Below are positions 16,054 through 24,050 of a stretch of DNA of 64,000 nucleotides, piece after piece. The position numbers and the translations under genes are program-made. This DNA comes from Streptococcus suis. Lineage in GTDB: Bacteria; Bacillota; Bacilli; Lactobacillales; Streptococcaceae. The notes under the pieces were generated by a model, which did no database searches, was not told the origin of the DNA, and saw only the letters and a program-made list of their open reading frames with translations. The stretch covers positions 1,116,001 to 1,180,000 of the forward strand of contig CP102145.1 in NCBI GenBank assembly GCA_024583055.1. The letters run 5' to 3'. Within the stretch, counting starts at the first letter, position 1. Every line of letters starts with the position of its first letter.

Positions 16054-16122
16054 AGCGCTAGGTCAAGGTATACAAAAATAGCAAGACGATTTTGTGCAAC
16101 TCTGCCAAAAATCCTTAGCATT

Positions 16123-16152
16123 GAAAAAGGCTGGGAAAATTGCCCAACCTTT
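16123..16152 (-). terminator. Terminator of tig
   Basis: AAGGTTGGG and CCCAGCCTT pair around CAATTTT, followed by TTTC on the minus strand, 14 bases after the stop. Confidence 0.88.
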
Positions 16153-16165
16153 GTTCCTATCAATC

Positions 16166-17449
16166 CTATTTTACAGTTGCAGTGCTTGTGATCACTTCTA
16201 CGGCTTTCTTCACAGCGATGTCGTGTTTAAGCATTTCTGGTGAAAGCAAGCTACGAACTTGTGCCACTTCCATCTTGTAAGTCGCTGCCAAGTCTTCGAT
16301 TTCTTTGTTGATTTCTTCTTCAGTTGCTTCGAAACCTTCTGCTTTCGCTACTGCTTCAACAACCAAGTTTGTCTTAGTGCGTTTTTCAGCATCTGCTTCG
16401 TATTGTTTATGAAGGTCTTCACGAGTTGTACCAGTGATTTGGAAGTACATGTCTGGTGAGATACCTTGTTGTTGCATACCACCCAAGAATTCGTTGATTG
16501 CACGGTGAACTTCTTCGTGGATCATTTCTTCTGGCAATTCAACGATTTCAGCGTTTTCTACAGCCAATTCAAGAGCTGCTGCTTCAACTGCATCGTCAAA
16601 GGCAACTTCTTTTGCTGCTTCCAATTCTTTACGGTACTTAGCTTTCAACTCATCAAGTGTTTCTACTTCTTCGTCGATGTCTTTTGCCAATTCGTCATCC
16701 AAAGCTGGAACTTCTTTTGCTTTTACTTCGTGGATTTTTGTCACGAAAAGGGCTGGTTTACCAGCAAGGTCAGCTGCCTGATAGTCTTCTGGGAAAGTCA
16801 CTTCAACGTTTACTTCTTCACCAGCTGCGTGGCCTACCAATTGTGCTTCGAAACCTGGGATGAATTGACCTGAACCAAGTCCAAGCGAGAAGTTCTCACC
16901 TTTACCGCCGTCAAATTCAACGCCGTCGATTGAACCTACAAAGTCGATAACAACTGTATCTCCTTCAGCTGCTGGACCTTCTTTGATAACCAATTCAGCC
17001 AAGTTGTTGCGCTCACGCTCGATTTTTGCATCAACTTCTTCATCTGTTACTTCTTTAGTAGCTTCCACTGAAACTGCCAAGTTTTTGTAGTCACCCAATT
17101 TTACTTCAGGTTTTGTCACAACTTCCGCAGTGATTGTCCAGTCTTGGCCTTTTTCCATAGACACAACGTCGATTTTTGGTTGTGCAACTACTTCAAGACC
17201 AGCTTCTGCAACAGCTGCTTCATAAGCTGCTGGTAAAAGAGCGTTTACTACATCTTGGTAAAGTGCTTCTTCACCAAATTTTTGGTTGAAGACGGCACGT
17301 GGCAAGTGGCCTTTACGGAAACCTGGAAGATTGATATCCTTCTTAACTTTGTTGAAAACGCGGTCCAATTCTGGTTTGATTGCATCTTGACCGATTGTGA
17401 AAGTCAAAACGCCGCGGTTTGTTTCTTTTGCTTCAAATGATACAGACAT
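16166..17449 (-). CDS. tig: Trigger factor, ribosome-associated chaperone and prolyl isomerase
   Basis: The 427-residue protein has the ribosome-binding signature GFRKGHLPR (about 44-52) in the N-terminal domain, an FKBP-type isomerase domain (about 150-245; [17 protein letters not shown]) and a helical C-terminal cradle. Length is normal. It is monocistronic with its own terminator. Codon use is strongly biased as for highly expressed genes. Confidence 0.98.
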   Translation of the reverse strand: MSVSFEAKETNRGVLTFTIGQDAIKPELDRVFNKVKKDINLPGFRKGHLPRAVFNQKFGEEALYQDVVNALLPAAYEAAVAEAGLEVVAQPKIDVVSMEKGQDWTITAEVVTKPEVKLGDYKNLAVSVEATKEVTDEEVDAKIERERNNLAELVIKEGPAAEGDTVVIDFVGSIDGVEFDGGKGENFSLGLGSGQFIPGFEAQLVGHAAGEEVNVEVTFPEDYQAADLAGKPALFVTKIHEVKAKEVPALDDELAKDIDEEVETLDELKAKYRKELEAAKEVAFDDAVEAAALELAVENAEIVELPEEMIHEEVHRAINEFLGGMQQQGISPDMYFQITGTTREDLHKQYEADAEKRTKTNLVVEAVAKAEGFEATEEEINKEIEDLAATYKMEVAQVRSLLSPEMLKHDIAVKKAVEVITSTATVK

Positions 17450-17563
17450 TCTGTCATTCTCCTTAAAATTTTATTGCATACTCTTCATTATAACACAATT
17501 GACAAGGATTTCAACGATTTTATAACGGACTTTTGGGAAATGGCGGAGCTTCTGCCCAATCTT

Positions 17564-18163
17564 CTAGTCTGGTTGTTGACCGTCGTGGGCTAGCCATTTG
17601 CAGTCTGTCAAACTCATTTCTGTAAAGACAGCTTCAAAGGAAGAGTCTTCTGGCGAGCAGGCATAGATTCCAAAATGGATTTTTCCACCGCCTTCATGTA
17701 AGTGGCAAATCCGCATCTGCTCAAAATGGACACCATCTTTAGAGTTTTCAATGCAGAAATCACTACCCCGTCGGCTCAAACGGTAATAGATAGACTTGAC
17801 AGAAGCAGGTATCTCCTGAGTTGCCCAGTCTGAAAATCCGTGATTGGTCACGACACTGCCCAAGTGCTGAAACTCCTCATTTTCATACTCAATCGAGCCC
17901 TTAATCCAGTTTTCCGAATCCTGATAAACCACGACACCACACTGGTCAAAGCGGGTATGGCTATTGGAAAAATCTGTCTTAACCGTAAAGGAAAAATACT
18001 CTTCCTCCGTGTCCATCAATAACAGGGGAGCATTGTCATTGACAAAATGGTAGTAGGTCTTCTGCCACAAGTCCGTATGGGCTTGGGTTGTGATTCTGAT
18101 TTCCTTGTCTGAAATCTGGTAGTTTTCCGGTTCTCGTACCCAGTAAAAATCTTTTGTGTTCAT
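17564..18163 (-). CDS. DUF1349 domain protein (concanavalin-like fold)
   Basis: The 199-residue protein opens with FYWVREPENYQ and has the DUF1349 pattern: DLWQKTYYHF, FDQCGVVVYQDSENWIKGSIEYE and IHFGIYACSPEDSSFEAVFTEM. The family has a beta-sandwich fold resembling carbohydrate-binding modules. No signal peptide is present, so it is cytosolic. Its function is unknown. The start has GGAAA upstream. It is separated by 134 bases from the hydrolase gene. Confidence 0.88.
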   Translation of the reverse strand: MNTKDFYWVREPENYQISDKEIRITTQAHTDLWQKTYYHFVNDNAPLLLMDTEEEYFSFTVKTDFSNSHTRFDQCGVVVYQDSENWIKGSIEYENEEFQHLGSVVTNHGFSDWATQEIPASVKSIYYRLSRRGSDFCIENSKDGVHFEQMRICHLHEGGGKIHFGIYACSPEDSSFEAVFTEMSLTDCKWLAHDGQQPD

Positions 18164-18297
18164 TTGATTTCCTTTCGTTTTAGATTATTATACAGACAAA
18201 AGATAAGGAAGACAAGTAACTCAATCAACTCTTTCAAGAGCAGGCTAAGGTGATTTTGGGGACTTTGCAGGCCTTGTATATGCAAGAGTAATAGGGA

Positions 18298-19134
18298 CTA
18301 TTCCTCCAAAAAGTCTATCAAGGCTGTTGAAAAGTCATCTGCATTTTGGAAGATAGACCCGTGACCTGCATTGGGATAGATGATGAGTTGACTGTTTTTG
18401 ATTTTCTCATGCATGATATAAGAGTTCTCAGTCGGAACTTGCATATCCTTGTCACCGTTGACGATCAGCGTTGGTTGCGTGATAAAGGTCATATCGTCTT
18501 GAGGATCTCTACCCCAGCGTTTGATTGCCTTCAGCTGTGTTAAAAATCCTGGGACATTCATGTCCTTGTCTGCATACTCGGCTTTTCTTTCTCCCATACG
18601 ACCCAAAACTTTTTCAGCTTCCAGTCGGCCTGCTTCATCGTGGTTGTAGAAAATGTAGCGTTTTGGATCCACGCGCTCCATACCAGCCTTCAGCATATAG
18701 CGAAAAGTTTTTCCTGTCACCTTATCGACTTCAACACCGCCACGAGGTCCTGTTCCTGCTAGAATCAAGCGGTTAACCATTTGACTATCAAGACGGACGA
18801 TTTCTTGGGCAATAAAACCACCCATAGAAAGACCGAGCAGGTTAATTTTCGTATGCCCCAAGTTCTTGATAATAGCATGAGCCTGCTCTGCCATTCCTGG
18901 AATCGTAGGAGCTACCTTGCCTTGACTGGCTCCGACGCCAGGCAAATCAAGGACGATGATGTGCTCTTTTTCAGCCAGTAAATCCAGCAATTTTGGATCC
19001 CAGTTATCCAAGGTTGCGGCCAAATGGACTAACATGACCAAGGGCAGTTTAGACTTGCCTTTACCTAGTTCACGGTAGGCAATCTGATTGCCAGCGACAG
19101 TTATGTATTGATTTTTAGTTGTGATATAAGACAT
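18298..19134 (-). CDS. Alpha/beta-fold hydrolase
   Basis: The 278-residue protein has nucleophile Ser103 in GLSMGG, an acidic residue in VNGDKDMQVP (about 233) and a histidine in NAGHGSIF (about 258), the complete catalytic triad, plus an oxyanion-side HLAATLDNWD. The start has AGGAGT upstream and it follows the oxidoreductase by only 11 bases, so both are in one transcript controlled by the Rrf2-type regulator. The substrate is unknown. Confidence 0.9.
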   Translation of the reverse strand: MSYITTKNQYITVAGNQIAYRELGKGKSKLPLVMLVHLAATLDNWDPKLLDLLAEKEHIIVLDLPGVGASQGKVAPTIPGMAEQAHAIIKNLGHTKINLLGLSMGGFIAQEIVRLDSQMVNRLILAGTGPRGGVEVDKVTGKTFRYMLKAGMERVDPKRYIFYNHDEAGRLEAEKVLGRMGERKAEYADKDMNVPGFLTQLKAIKRWGRDPQDDMTFITQPTLIVNGDKDMQVPTENSYIMHEKIKNSQLIIYPNAGHGSIFQNADDFSTALIDFLEE

Positions 19135-19145
19135 AAGTACTCCTA

Positions 19146-20147
19146 CTATTTAAAACTGAGGACAGTTTTTCCACGTGAGCGACCGTTTGCGACCTTGTCC
19201 AAGGCTGCGTTGACTTCTTCAAATGGATAAACGGTATCGATAGACGGTTTGATTTCTAACTTGCTGAAAATGTCTGCTACCTCTTGCAACTGTTGACCAT
19301 TGCTTTCTACGAAGATGAAATGGTAGTGCACACCGTAGCTTTCCGCCATCTTGTCAAATTTGCGACCAACCAAACCAAAGAGGAATTGTTTCCATTTTGG
19401 TAGGTTCATGCGTTTGGCAAATTCGCCATTTGGCATAGCACGGAGGGAAACCAACTGACCGCCTTTTTTCATAATCGACATTTGTTTTTCGGTTTCTGCA
19501 CCGCCAAGTGTGTCCAGTACATAGTCGATTTGGGAGAGGGTTTTAGTGTAATCTTCTGTCTTGTAGTCGATAAACTGGTCGGCACCCAACGCCAATACCC
19601 GCTCTGCATTTGCCCCATCACCGTTGGTAATGACCGTCAAACCCTTGGCTTTGGCAATGGGAATGGCCATACCACCGACACCGCCTGTACCACCTGAGAT
19701 GAAAATGGTCTTGCCAGCCTCTGCACCCATGAGGTCCAATGCCTGCATAATGGTCAGGGCAGTCAGGGGAACGGCAGCCGCTTCCACATCCGTCAGATAG
19801 GCAGGAACTTTAGCAAGTGCAGCAGCCTCCACCGCTACATACTCGGCAAAGGCACCGATATTGTCGAGAGGAAGACGACCAAAGACACGGGCACCAACTG
19901 CAAAATTGGTCACGCTTGAGCCGACTTCTTCCACCAAGCCAACGACCTCATTGCCCGCTGTTTGTGGCAATTTGTAAGGGACAATCATCTTGACATCTCC
20001 ACGAGAAATCATGTTGTCCAAAGGATTGACACCTGCTGCGGTCACTTTGATAAGGACCTGGTCTGGTTTGATGTTTGGCTTAGCAATGTCTGTTAGGTTA
20101 AGTACGATATTGTTTTTGTTATAAGATGTATGTTGTGCTGCTTTCAT
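19146..20147 (-). CDS. NADP-dependent, zinc-independent alcohol dehydrogenase/quinone oxidoreductase
   Basis: The 333-residue medium-chain reductase has a GroES-like N-terminal half with GVNPLDNMISRG and PQTAGNEVVG and a Rossmann half with ISGGTGGVGGMAIPIAKA (about 149-166). Zinc-binding cysteines are absent, pointing to a quinone/enone reductase. AAAGGAG precedes the ATG. The upstream palindrome at 20169-20187 matches one near the Rrf2 gene start, suggesting regulation by that protein, probably in response to reactive electrophiles or oxidants. Confidence 0.9.
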   Translation of the reverse strand: MKAAQHTSYNKNNIVLNLTDIAKPNIKPDQVLIKVTAAGVNPLDNMISRGDVKMIVPYKLPQTAGNEVVGLVEEVGSSVTNFAVGARVFGRLPLDNIGAFAEYVAVEAAALAKVPAYLTDVEAAAVPLTALTIMQALDLMGAEAGKTIFISGGTGGVGGMAIPIAKAKGLTVITNGDGANAERVLALGADQFIDYKTEDYTKTLSQIDYVLDTLGGAETEKQMSIMKKGGQLVSLRAMPNGEFAKRMNLPKWKQFLFGLVGRKFDKMAESYGVHYHFIFVESNGQQLQEVADIFSKLEIKPSIDTVYPFEEVNAALDKVANGRSRGKTVLSFK

Positions 20148-20168
20148 GGTTTACTCCTTTTTTAAATG

Positions 20169-20187
20169 ACTTGTATCTGATACAAGT
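20169..20187. promoter_or_regulatory. Probable Rrf2-type operator upstream of the oxidoreductase
   Basis: ACTTGTATC-T-GATACAAGT is a perfect palindrome with 9-bp arms, 22 bases before the start codon. The half-site ACTTGTATC recurs at 20669 upstream of the regulator. Confidence 0.8.
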
Positions 20188-20222
20188 CCAAGTTGTGCGA
20201 AATAGAAACTGACTTGTAAAAG

Positions 20223-20651
20223 TCAGTTGGATTTTTTTGCCTCTTGATACAAGTTAGCAATGACCTGGGCCAAGCTTTCTTGGGATAATCTATCCTGCAA
20301 ATCCTGCTCAATGGTCGCAAAGATTGGCTGGACAGCCCCTGCAATGTGCCGACCAACTGGGCAGGATTGATTGGCGTGTTGGTGCTGCTGAAAGAGCTGG
20401 ATATGCGTGACTTCCTGGGTGGCATAGTAGATGTCCAGGAGGCTGATGTCCGACGGATCCTTGCTCAACTCATAGCCAGCCTTGCCCTGATGGGACTGTA
20501 TGATGCCTGCATTCTTCAAGAGAGCGATGACCTTGCGGATATAACTGGCATTGGTACCGACACTGGTTGCCAAGGCCTGCGACGTCATGACATCACTACT
20601 CTCGCTAATCATGGTCAAGATATGCAAAGCTACTGAAAATTTGGTATCCAT
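20223..20651 (-). CDS. Rrf2 family transcriptional regulator
   Basis: The 142-residue protein has an N-terminal winged helix (MTSQALATSVGTNASYIRKVIALLKNAGII) and the Rrf2 wing GYELSKDPSDISLLDIY. Only one cysteine is present (in QSCPVGRH, about 96), so the three-cysteine iron-sulphur site of IscR/NsrR is missing; it resembles redox- or electrophile-sensing one-cysteine members such as YwnA. It is first in line before the oxidoreductase and hydrolase genes and probably represses both itself and them. Confidence 0.92.
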   Translation of the reverse strand: MDTKFSVALHILTMISESSDVMTSQALATSVGTNASYIRKVIALLKNAGIIQSHQGKAGYELSKDPSDISLLDIYYATQEVTHIQLFQQHQHANQSCPVGRHIAGAVQPIFATIEQDLQDRLSQESLAQVIANLYQEAKKSN

Positions 20652-20668
20652 GGAAATCCTCCCTTTGA

Positions 20669-20693
20669 ACTTGTATCAACCACAAGAACAAGT
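20669..20693. promoter_or_regulatory. Probable autoregulatory operator of the Rrf2-type gene
   Basis: ACTTGTATC at 20669 is followed by ACAAG at 20682 and ACAAGT at 20688, an imperfect dyad with the same half-site as the palindrome at 20169. Confidence 0.6.
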
Positions 20694-20732
20694 TTAGCAA
20701 AAAGAAATCTACTTGGCAAGGATTTTGTATTC

Positions 20733-20762
20733 AAAAAAATCACAACCTTCTGGCTGTGATTA
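20733..20762 (-). terminator. Terminator of the truA-thiD-ECF operon
   Basis: AATCACAGCC and GGTTGTGATT pair around AGAA and are followed by six T on the minus strand, overlapping the last stop codon. Confidence 0.9.
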
Positions 20763-21323
20763 ATTTTTCCGTATTTGATCTTCCAGATAAGCTGCACGGG
20801 CACCGCCGATCAGTTTAGGACGGCTGGCAAGAGCTGTAACATGGGCCTGGCCGATCTCACGCAAGCTCGGTCTAATTGGCACTTGGACGTGCTTGATGTG
20901 CATCCCAATCGCCGTATCACCGATGTCCACACCCGCCTGAGCGGTGATAAATTCCACTTCGACTGGATCCTTCATATACTTGAAGGCTGCCAACTGTCCA
21001 GACCCTCCTGCATGAAGGGTGGGGAGGACATTGACCATTTCCAAATCTTTCTGGATAGCCAATTCCCGCTCCACTACCAAGGCACGATTGAGGTGCTCAC
21101 AGCCTTGGACAGCTAGGTAAATGCCCTTTGGTGTCAAAATATCTAGAATGGTTTCGACAACGGCTTCGCCAACTTCCAGACTGGAATTTTTGCCAATATG
21201 CCCACCAATGACCTCACTAGAAGACAAACCTAGGACAAAAATCTGACCCTTTTGAAGATTGCTGAGTTCTAAAATTTCTTCGACAACTTGCTTGGTCTCT
21301 TCCTTAATTTCCTTTAATGACAT
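20760..21323 (-). CDS. TIGR01440/DUF436 family protein
   Basis: The 187-residue protein matches the conserved family with [31 protein letters not shown] and a C-terminal [30 protein letters not shown]. Its function is unknown. It overlaps the ECF gene by 20 bases and is the last gene of an operon with truA, a ThiD/PdxK-type kinase and an ECF S-component, an arrangement that suggests a link to vitamin metabolism (inference). Confidence 0.93.
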   Translation of the reverse strand: MSLKEIKEETKQVVEEILELSNLQKGQIFVLGLSSSEVIGGHIGKNSSLEVGEAVVETILDILTPKGIYLAVQGCEHLNRALVVERELAIQKDLEMVNVLPTLHAGGSGQLAAFKYMKDPVEVEFITAQAGVDIGDTAIGMHIKHVQVPIRPSLREIGQAHVTALASRPKLIGGARAAYLEDQIRKN

Positions 21324-21789
21324 GATTTACTGCACCAATTCTTTCTATTGCCTGAGCCAAGATGTAACCAACTACCAGACCAACTGTGTTTTGCAAGGTA
21401 TTGCTTAGAACACTTTCAATGGCTTTCAGGTCATTAAAATAAAGTCGAGAAGCTAGATAATAACCTCCAACCATGCTAATACTCGCTAGAGCAAGCCCAA
21501 GATAACGACTTTTACCTTTCCATCCTGCAAAATAACCCTGAGTACCGTGGAAAAGCAAGCTAAAGAAAGCCCACTGGGGATAGCCCAACAAAAAATCAAT
21601 CAGAAGCCCTGACAGTCCGCCAACAATGGCTCCTTCTTTCTTACCCAAGTAAAAGGCTGTAAAATACACCCCAACATCCAAAAGTGTCACAAAACCAGTT
21701 GCAGTTGGCACATGAACAAAGGCTAATACCAAACTCAAGGCAGTTAAAATAGCCAGCAATACCAGTTCTTGCGTCTTTTTATTTCTCAT
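21304..21789 (-). CDS. ECF transporter substrate-binding (S) component
   Basis: The 161-residue protein has about five or six hydrophobic helices, an N-terminal [22 protein letters not shown] and the conserved Gly-rich loop [23 protein letters not shown] components capture a vitamin and dock with a shared EcfAAT module encoded elsewhere. The adjacent kinase of the ThiD/PdxK family points to hydroxymethylpyrimidine or a B6 vitamer as substrate. It overlaps both neighbours. Confidence 0.88.
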   Translation of the reverse strand: MRNKKTQELVLLAILTALSLVLAFVHVPTATGFVTLLDVGVYFTAFYLGKKEGAIVGGLSGLLIDFLLGYPQWAFFSLLFHGTQGYFAGWKGKSRYLGLALASISMVGGYYLASRLYFNDLKAIESVLSNTLQNTVGLVVGYILAQAIERIGAVNHVIKGN

Positions 21790-22540
21790 ACTGAATCACC
21801 CCATATTGATCTGATTTTAAGATGGCTGCATGGACAAAGTCCTTGGATAATTTGACTGCCTCTAAAGGATCTTGACCCAGCAAAAGCTGGCTGGCAATGC
21901 TGGACGCAAAGGTACAGCCTGCCCCCACATTGTTTTCTGACAACAGAGGCGACTGGAGCACGACCACTTCCTGTCCGTCATAGTAAACATCGACCGCTTC
22001 TGAGCCACCCAGTCGATTGCCTCCCTTGATGACCACCGCCTTGGCTCCCAAGTCATACAAAGCCACTGCCGCCTGCTTCATCTCCTCCACCGTTTTGATG
22101 TCTTTTTGGAGCAATAGCTGAGCTTCTGCCAGATTAGGCGTGATGATGCTGACATAGGGAAGGAATTTTAAGAGTTCATCTCGCAACTGGCTGACCTCAG
22201 TATCGTGCGTTTCCTTGCAGACCAAGACTGGATCCAAGACTACAGGAATCTCCTGGTGAGTCTTGATAAACTCCAAGGCCTGCTCTGCTATGTCCACCGT
22301 GGGAAGCAAGCCAATCTTAATCGCAGAGAAGGGCACATCCTTCAAACTAGCCAGCTGCTGGGCAAATACCGCTGCATCTGTCGGAATGACCTCAAAACCT
22401 TTTTCCGTCATAGCTGTCAAGCAGGTCACCGCCACAAAGCCATGTAGACCATGGACAGTGTAGGTGGTCAGGTCTGCATGGAGACCGCCACCGCTGAAAA
22501 TATCGTTGCCCGAAAGCGCCAAAATATACTTAGTCTTCAT
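21779..22540 (-). CDS. thiD: Hydroxymethylpyrimidine/pyridoxine kinase
   Basis: The 253-residue ribokinase-like enzyme has [16 protein letters not shown] at the start, [10 protein letters not shown] in the middle, VVIKGGN and the [12 protein letters not shown] anion-hole motif with the catalytic-type cysteine near the end. It phosphorylates hydroxymethylpyrimidine or B6 vitamers; sequence alone does not separate these. It overlaps truA by 11 bases and the ECF gene by 11. Confidence 0.88.
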   Translation of the reverse strand: MKTKYILALSGNDIFSGGGLHADLTTYTVHGLHGFVAVTCLTAMTEKGFEVIPTDAAVFAQQLASLKDVPFSAIKIGLLPTVDIAEQALEFIKTHQEIPVVLDPVLVCKETHDTEVSQLRDELLKFLPYVSIITPNLAEAQLLLQKDIKTVEEMKQAAVALYDLGAKAVVIKGGNRLGGSEAVDVYYDGQEVVVLQSPLLSENNVGAGCTFASSIASQLLLGQDPLEAVKLSKDFVHAAILKSDQYGVIQYEK

Positions 22541-23279
22541 AGATAATCTCCTTTAGATAGAGGCCGTTACCTGCCGCAGTCGGACCCGCCAAGCCACGAT
22601 CCTTTTCTGCCAAAATCCGCTTGATTTGCCCAACGGGCATGCGACCGTTACCGATTTTCAGTAAGGTCCCAACCATATTCCGCACCTGCTTGTACAAAAA
22701 ACCGTTGCCCGAAAAGGTAAAAATCAAAAACTGCCGCCGCTGGTCATACTCCATTGTCGCCGCTGTGATGGTCCGTACCTTATCCTCGACCGAGGTCCCA
22801 GAAGCTGTAAAGCCTGTAAAATCATGGGTCCCCACCAAGTCCTGAATAGCTTCTTCTATCAAGCTCAAGTCCAAATCATAGGGATAAAAGGTCGCATAGT
22901 GGCGCATCATGGGATTCTTAGGCCGCCCAATATCCACCAGAAACTCGTAGGTCTTGCTGTGCTTAGCATAGCGGCAATGAAATTCATCCGCCACCTGCTC
23001 CACACTGACCACATCAATATCCTCAGGGGTTTGAGTATCTAGGGCAAAGCGGAGCTTCTCAGCATCTCGACTGCCAGCCAAGTCAAAATGAATCACCTGA
23101 CCATAAGCGTGCACTCCTGCGTCTGTCCGACCCGCACCATGCACTGTCACCGGCTGGCCACTGTTTAGTCTTACTAGTGTTTTTTCGATTTCTTCCTGAA
23201 CTGTACGGGCATGGGGCTGGCGTTGAAAACCAGAAAAGTCATGTCCGTCGTAGGAAATAATTGCCTTAAATCGTGTCAT
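22530..23279 (-). CDS. truA: tRNA pseudouridine(38-40) synthase TruA
   Basis: The protein has catalytic Asp in [11 protein letters not shown] and the TruA elements [12 protein letters not shown] and [14 protein letters not shown]. The start at ATG 23279 (249 residues) matches the family; a TTG six codons earlier lies in the promoter. There is no ribosome site before this ATG. Instead a -10 box ends seven bases upstream, so the transcript may start at the A of ATG. It is the first gene of a four-gene overlapping operon. Confidence 0.95.
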   Translation of the reverse strand: MTRFKAIISYDGHDFSGFQRQPHARTVQEEIEKTLVRLNSGQPVTVHGAGRTDAGVHAYGQVIHFDLAGSRDAEKLRFALDTQTPEDIDVVSVEQVADEFHCRYAKHSKTYEFLVDIGRPKNPMMRHYATFYPYDLDLSLIEEAIQDLVGTHDFTGFTASGTSVEDKVRTITAATMEYDQRRQFLIFTFSGNGFLYKQVRNMVGTLLKIGNGRMPVGQIKRILAEKDRGLAGPTAAGNGLYLKEIIYED

Positions 23280-23285
23280 GTTCTG

Positions 23286-23315
23286 ATTGTAGCACAAGCA
23301 AACTTAGAAAAACAA
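23286..23315 (-). promoter_or_regulatory. Promoter giving a possibly leaderless truA transcript
   Basis: TTGTTT (23310-23315), 18 bases, then TGCTACAAT, an extended -10 whose hexamer is 23286-23291. Counting seven bases puts +1 at 23279, the first base of the truA ATG. Confidence 0.6.
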
Positions 23316-23407
23316 GGCTATAAAACAACAACTGTCCTAGCACAGATTGAAGTGACAACTTCAGTCATTGACAGCTTTCCAAAAAAAGAATATAATGAAG
23401 GAAATAA

Positions 23408-23422
23408 TTAGAATTATTATAA
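23408..23422. promoter_or_regulatory. PerR box upstream of perR
   Basis: TTAGAATTATTATAA matches the PerR consensus TTATAATNATTATAA except at one position and lies 18 bases before the start codon, just upstream of the ribosome site. This indicates autoregulation. Confidence 0.8.
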
Positions 23423-23440
23423 AAAGAAAAGGAGGCCGGA

Positions 23441-23902
23441 ATGGAGCTACATTCTCACCTGAATGCAGAAAACCAAACTGCCTTTGAGCATGTTATTCAA
23501 CACTTAAAGGAAAAAGGTGTTCGCATTACAGAAACACGTAAGGCCGTTGTAGCCTATATCATTGAAAGCGACGATCATCCAAGTGCTGAAATGATATATA
23601 AAGACCTCCTGCCCAACTACCCTAACATGAGTTTGGCAACTGTCTATAACAATCTCAAAGTGCTCTTAGAAGAAGGATTTGTCACTGAACTCAAGCGGAC
23701 CAATGACACAACAACCTATTATGATTTCATGGGCCATGAACATCTCAATGTCATCTGCGAAAAATGCGGGAAGATTACCGACTTCATGGACGTAGAAATT
23801 CCTAGCCTCAAACGCGAAGCCCACGAACAAACGGGTTACAAGATTACCAAAGAAGTCTTATCTATCTATGGTATCTGCCCTGACTGTCAACTCAATAGCT
23901 AG
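23441..23902 (+). CDS. perR: Peroxide-responsive Fur-family repressor PerR
   Basis: The 153-residue protein has a winged helix (RITETRKAVVAYII to LATVYNNLKVLLEEG) and a C-terminal domain with two CxxC pairs (CEKCG and CPDCQ) for structural zinc, plus His/Asp residues for the regulatory metal (HLNVICEKC, DFMDVE). AAAGGAGG precedes the ATG. A PerR box lies upstream and two more flank the promoter of the metal-exporting ATPase next door, so PerR rather than Fur or Zur is the best identity. Confidence 0.93.
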   Translation: MELHSHLNAENQTAFEHVIQHLKEKGVRITETRKAVVAYIIESDDHPSAEMIYKDLLPNYPNMSLATVYNNLKVLLEEGFVTELKRTNDTTTYYDFMGHEHLNVICEKCGKITDFMDVEIPSLKREAHEQTGYKITKEVLSIYGICPDCQLNS

Positions 23903-23930
23903 AAAGCAGCCACTGGTTGCTTTTTTCTTT
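23902..23930 (+). terminator. Terminator of perR
   Basis: AAAGCAGCC and GGTTGCTTT pair around ACT, followed by TTTCTTTT. Confidence 0.88.
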
Positions 23931-23958
23931 TCTCTTTGAATTGTCTGAACTTTATTAT

Positions 23959-23973
23959 TTATAATTATTCTAA
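23959..23973. promoter_or_regulatory. PerR box upstream of the pmtA promoter
   Basis: TTATAATTATTCTAA differs from the PerR consensus at one position; it lies eight bases upstream of the -35 box. Confidence 0.82.
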
Positions 23974-23980
23974 AAAACTC

Positions 23981-24008
23981 TTGACTTTCTATTTAGAACT
24001 GTTATAAT
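23981..24008 (+). promoter_or_regulatory. Promoter of pmtA
   Basis: TTGACT (23981-23986), 16 bases, TATAAT (24003-24008) with TG one base upstream (extended -10). PerR boxes lie on both sides. Confidence 0.88.
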
Positions 24009-24021
24009 TAACTTATAAAAA

Positions 24022-24036
24022 CGATAATGATTATAA
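24022..24036. promoter_or_regulatory. Second PerR box of pmtA, downstream of the transcription start
   Basis: The core ATAATGATTATAA matches the right 13 positions of the 15-base consensus. It covers the early transcribed region and the ATG at 24027, which argues for the later start at 24051. Confidence 0.7.
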
Positions 24037-24050
24037 ATAAGGATAAAACT

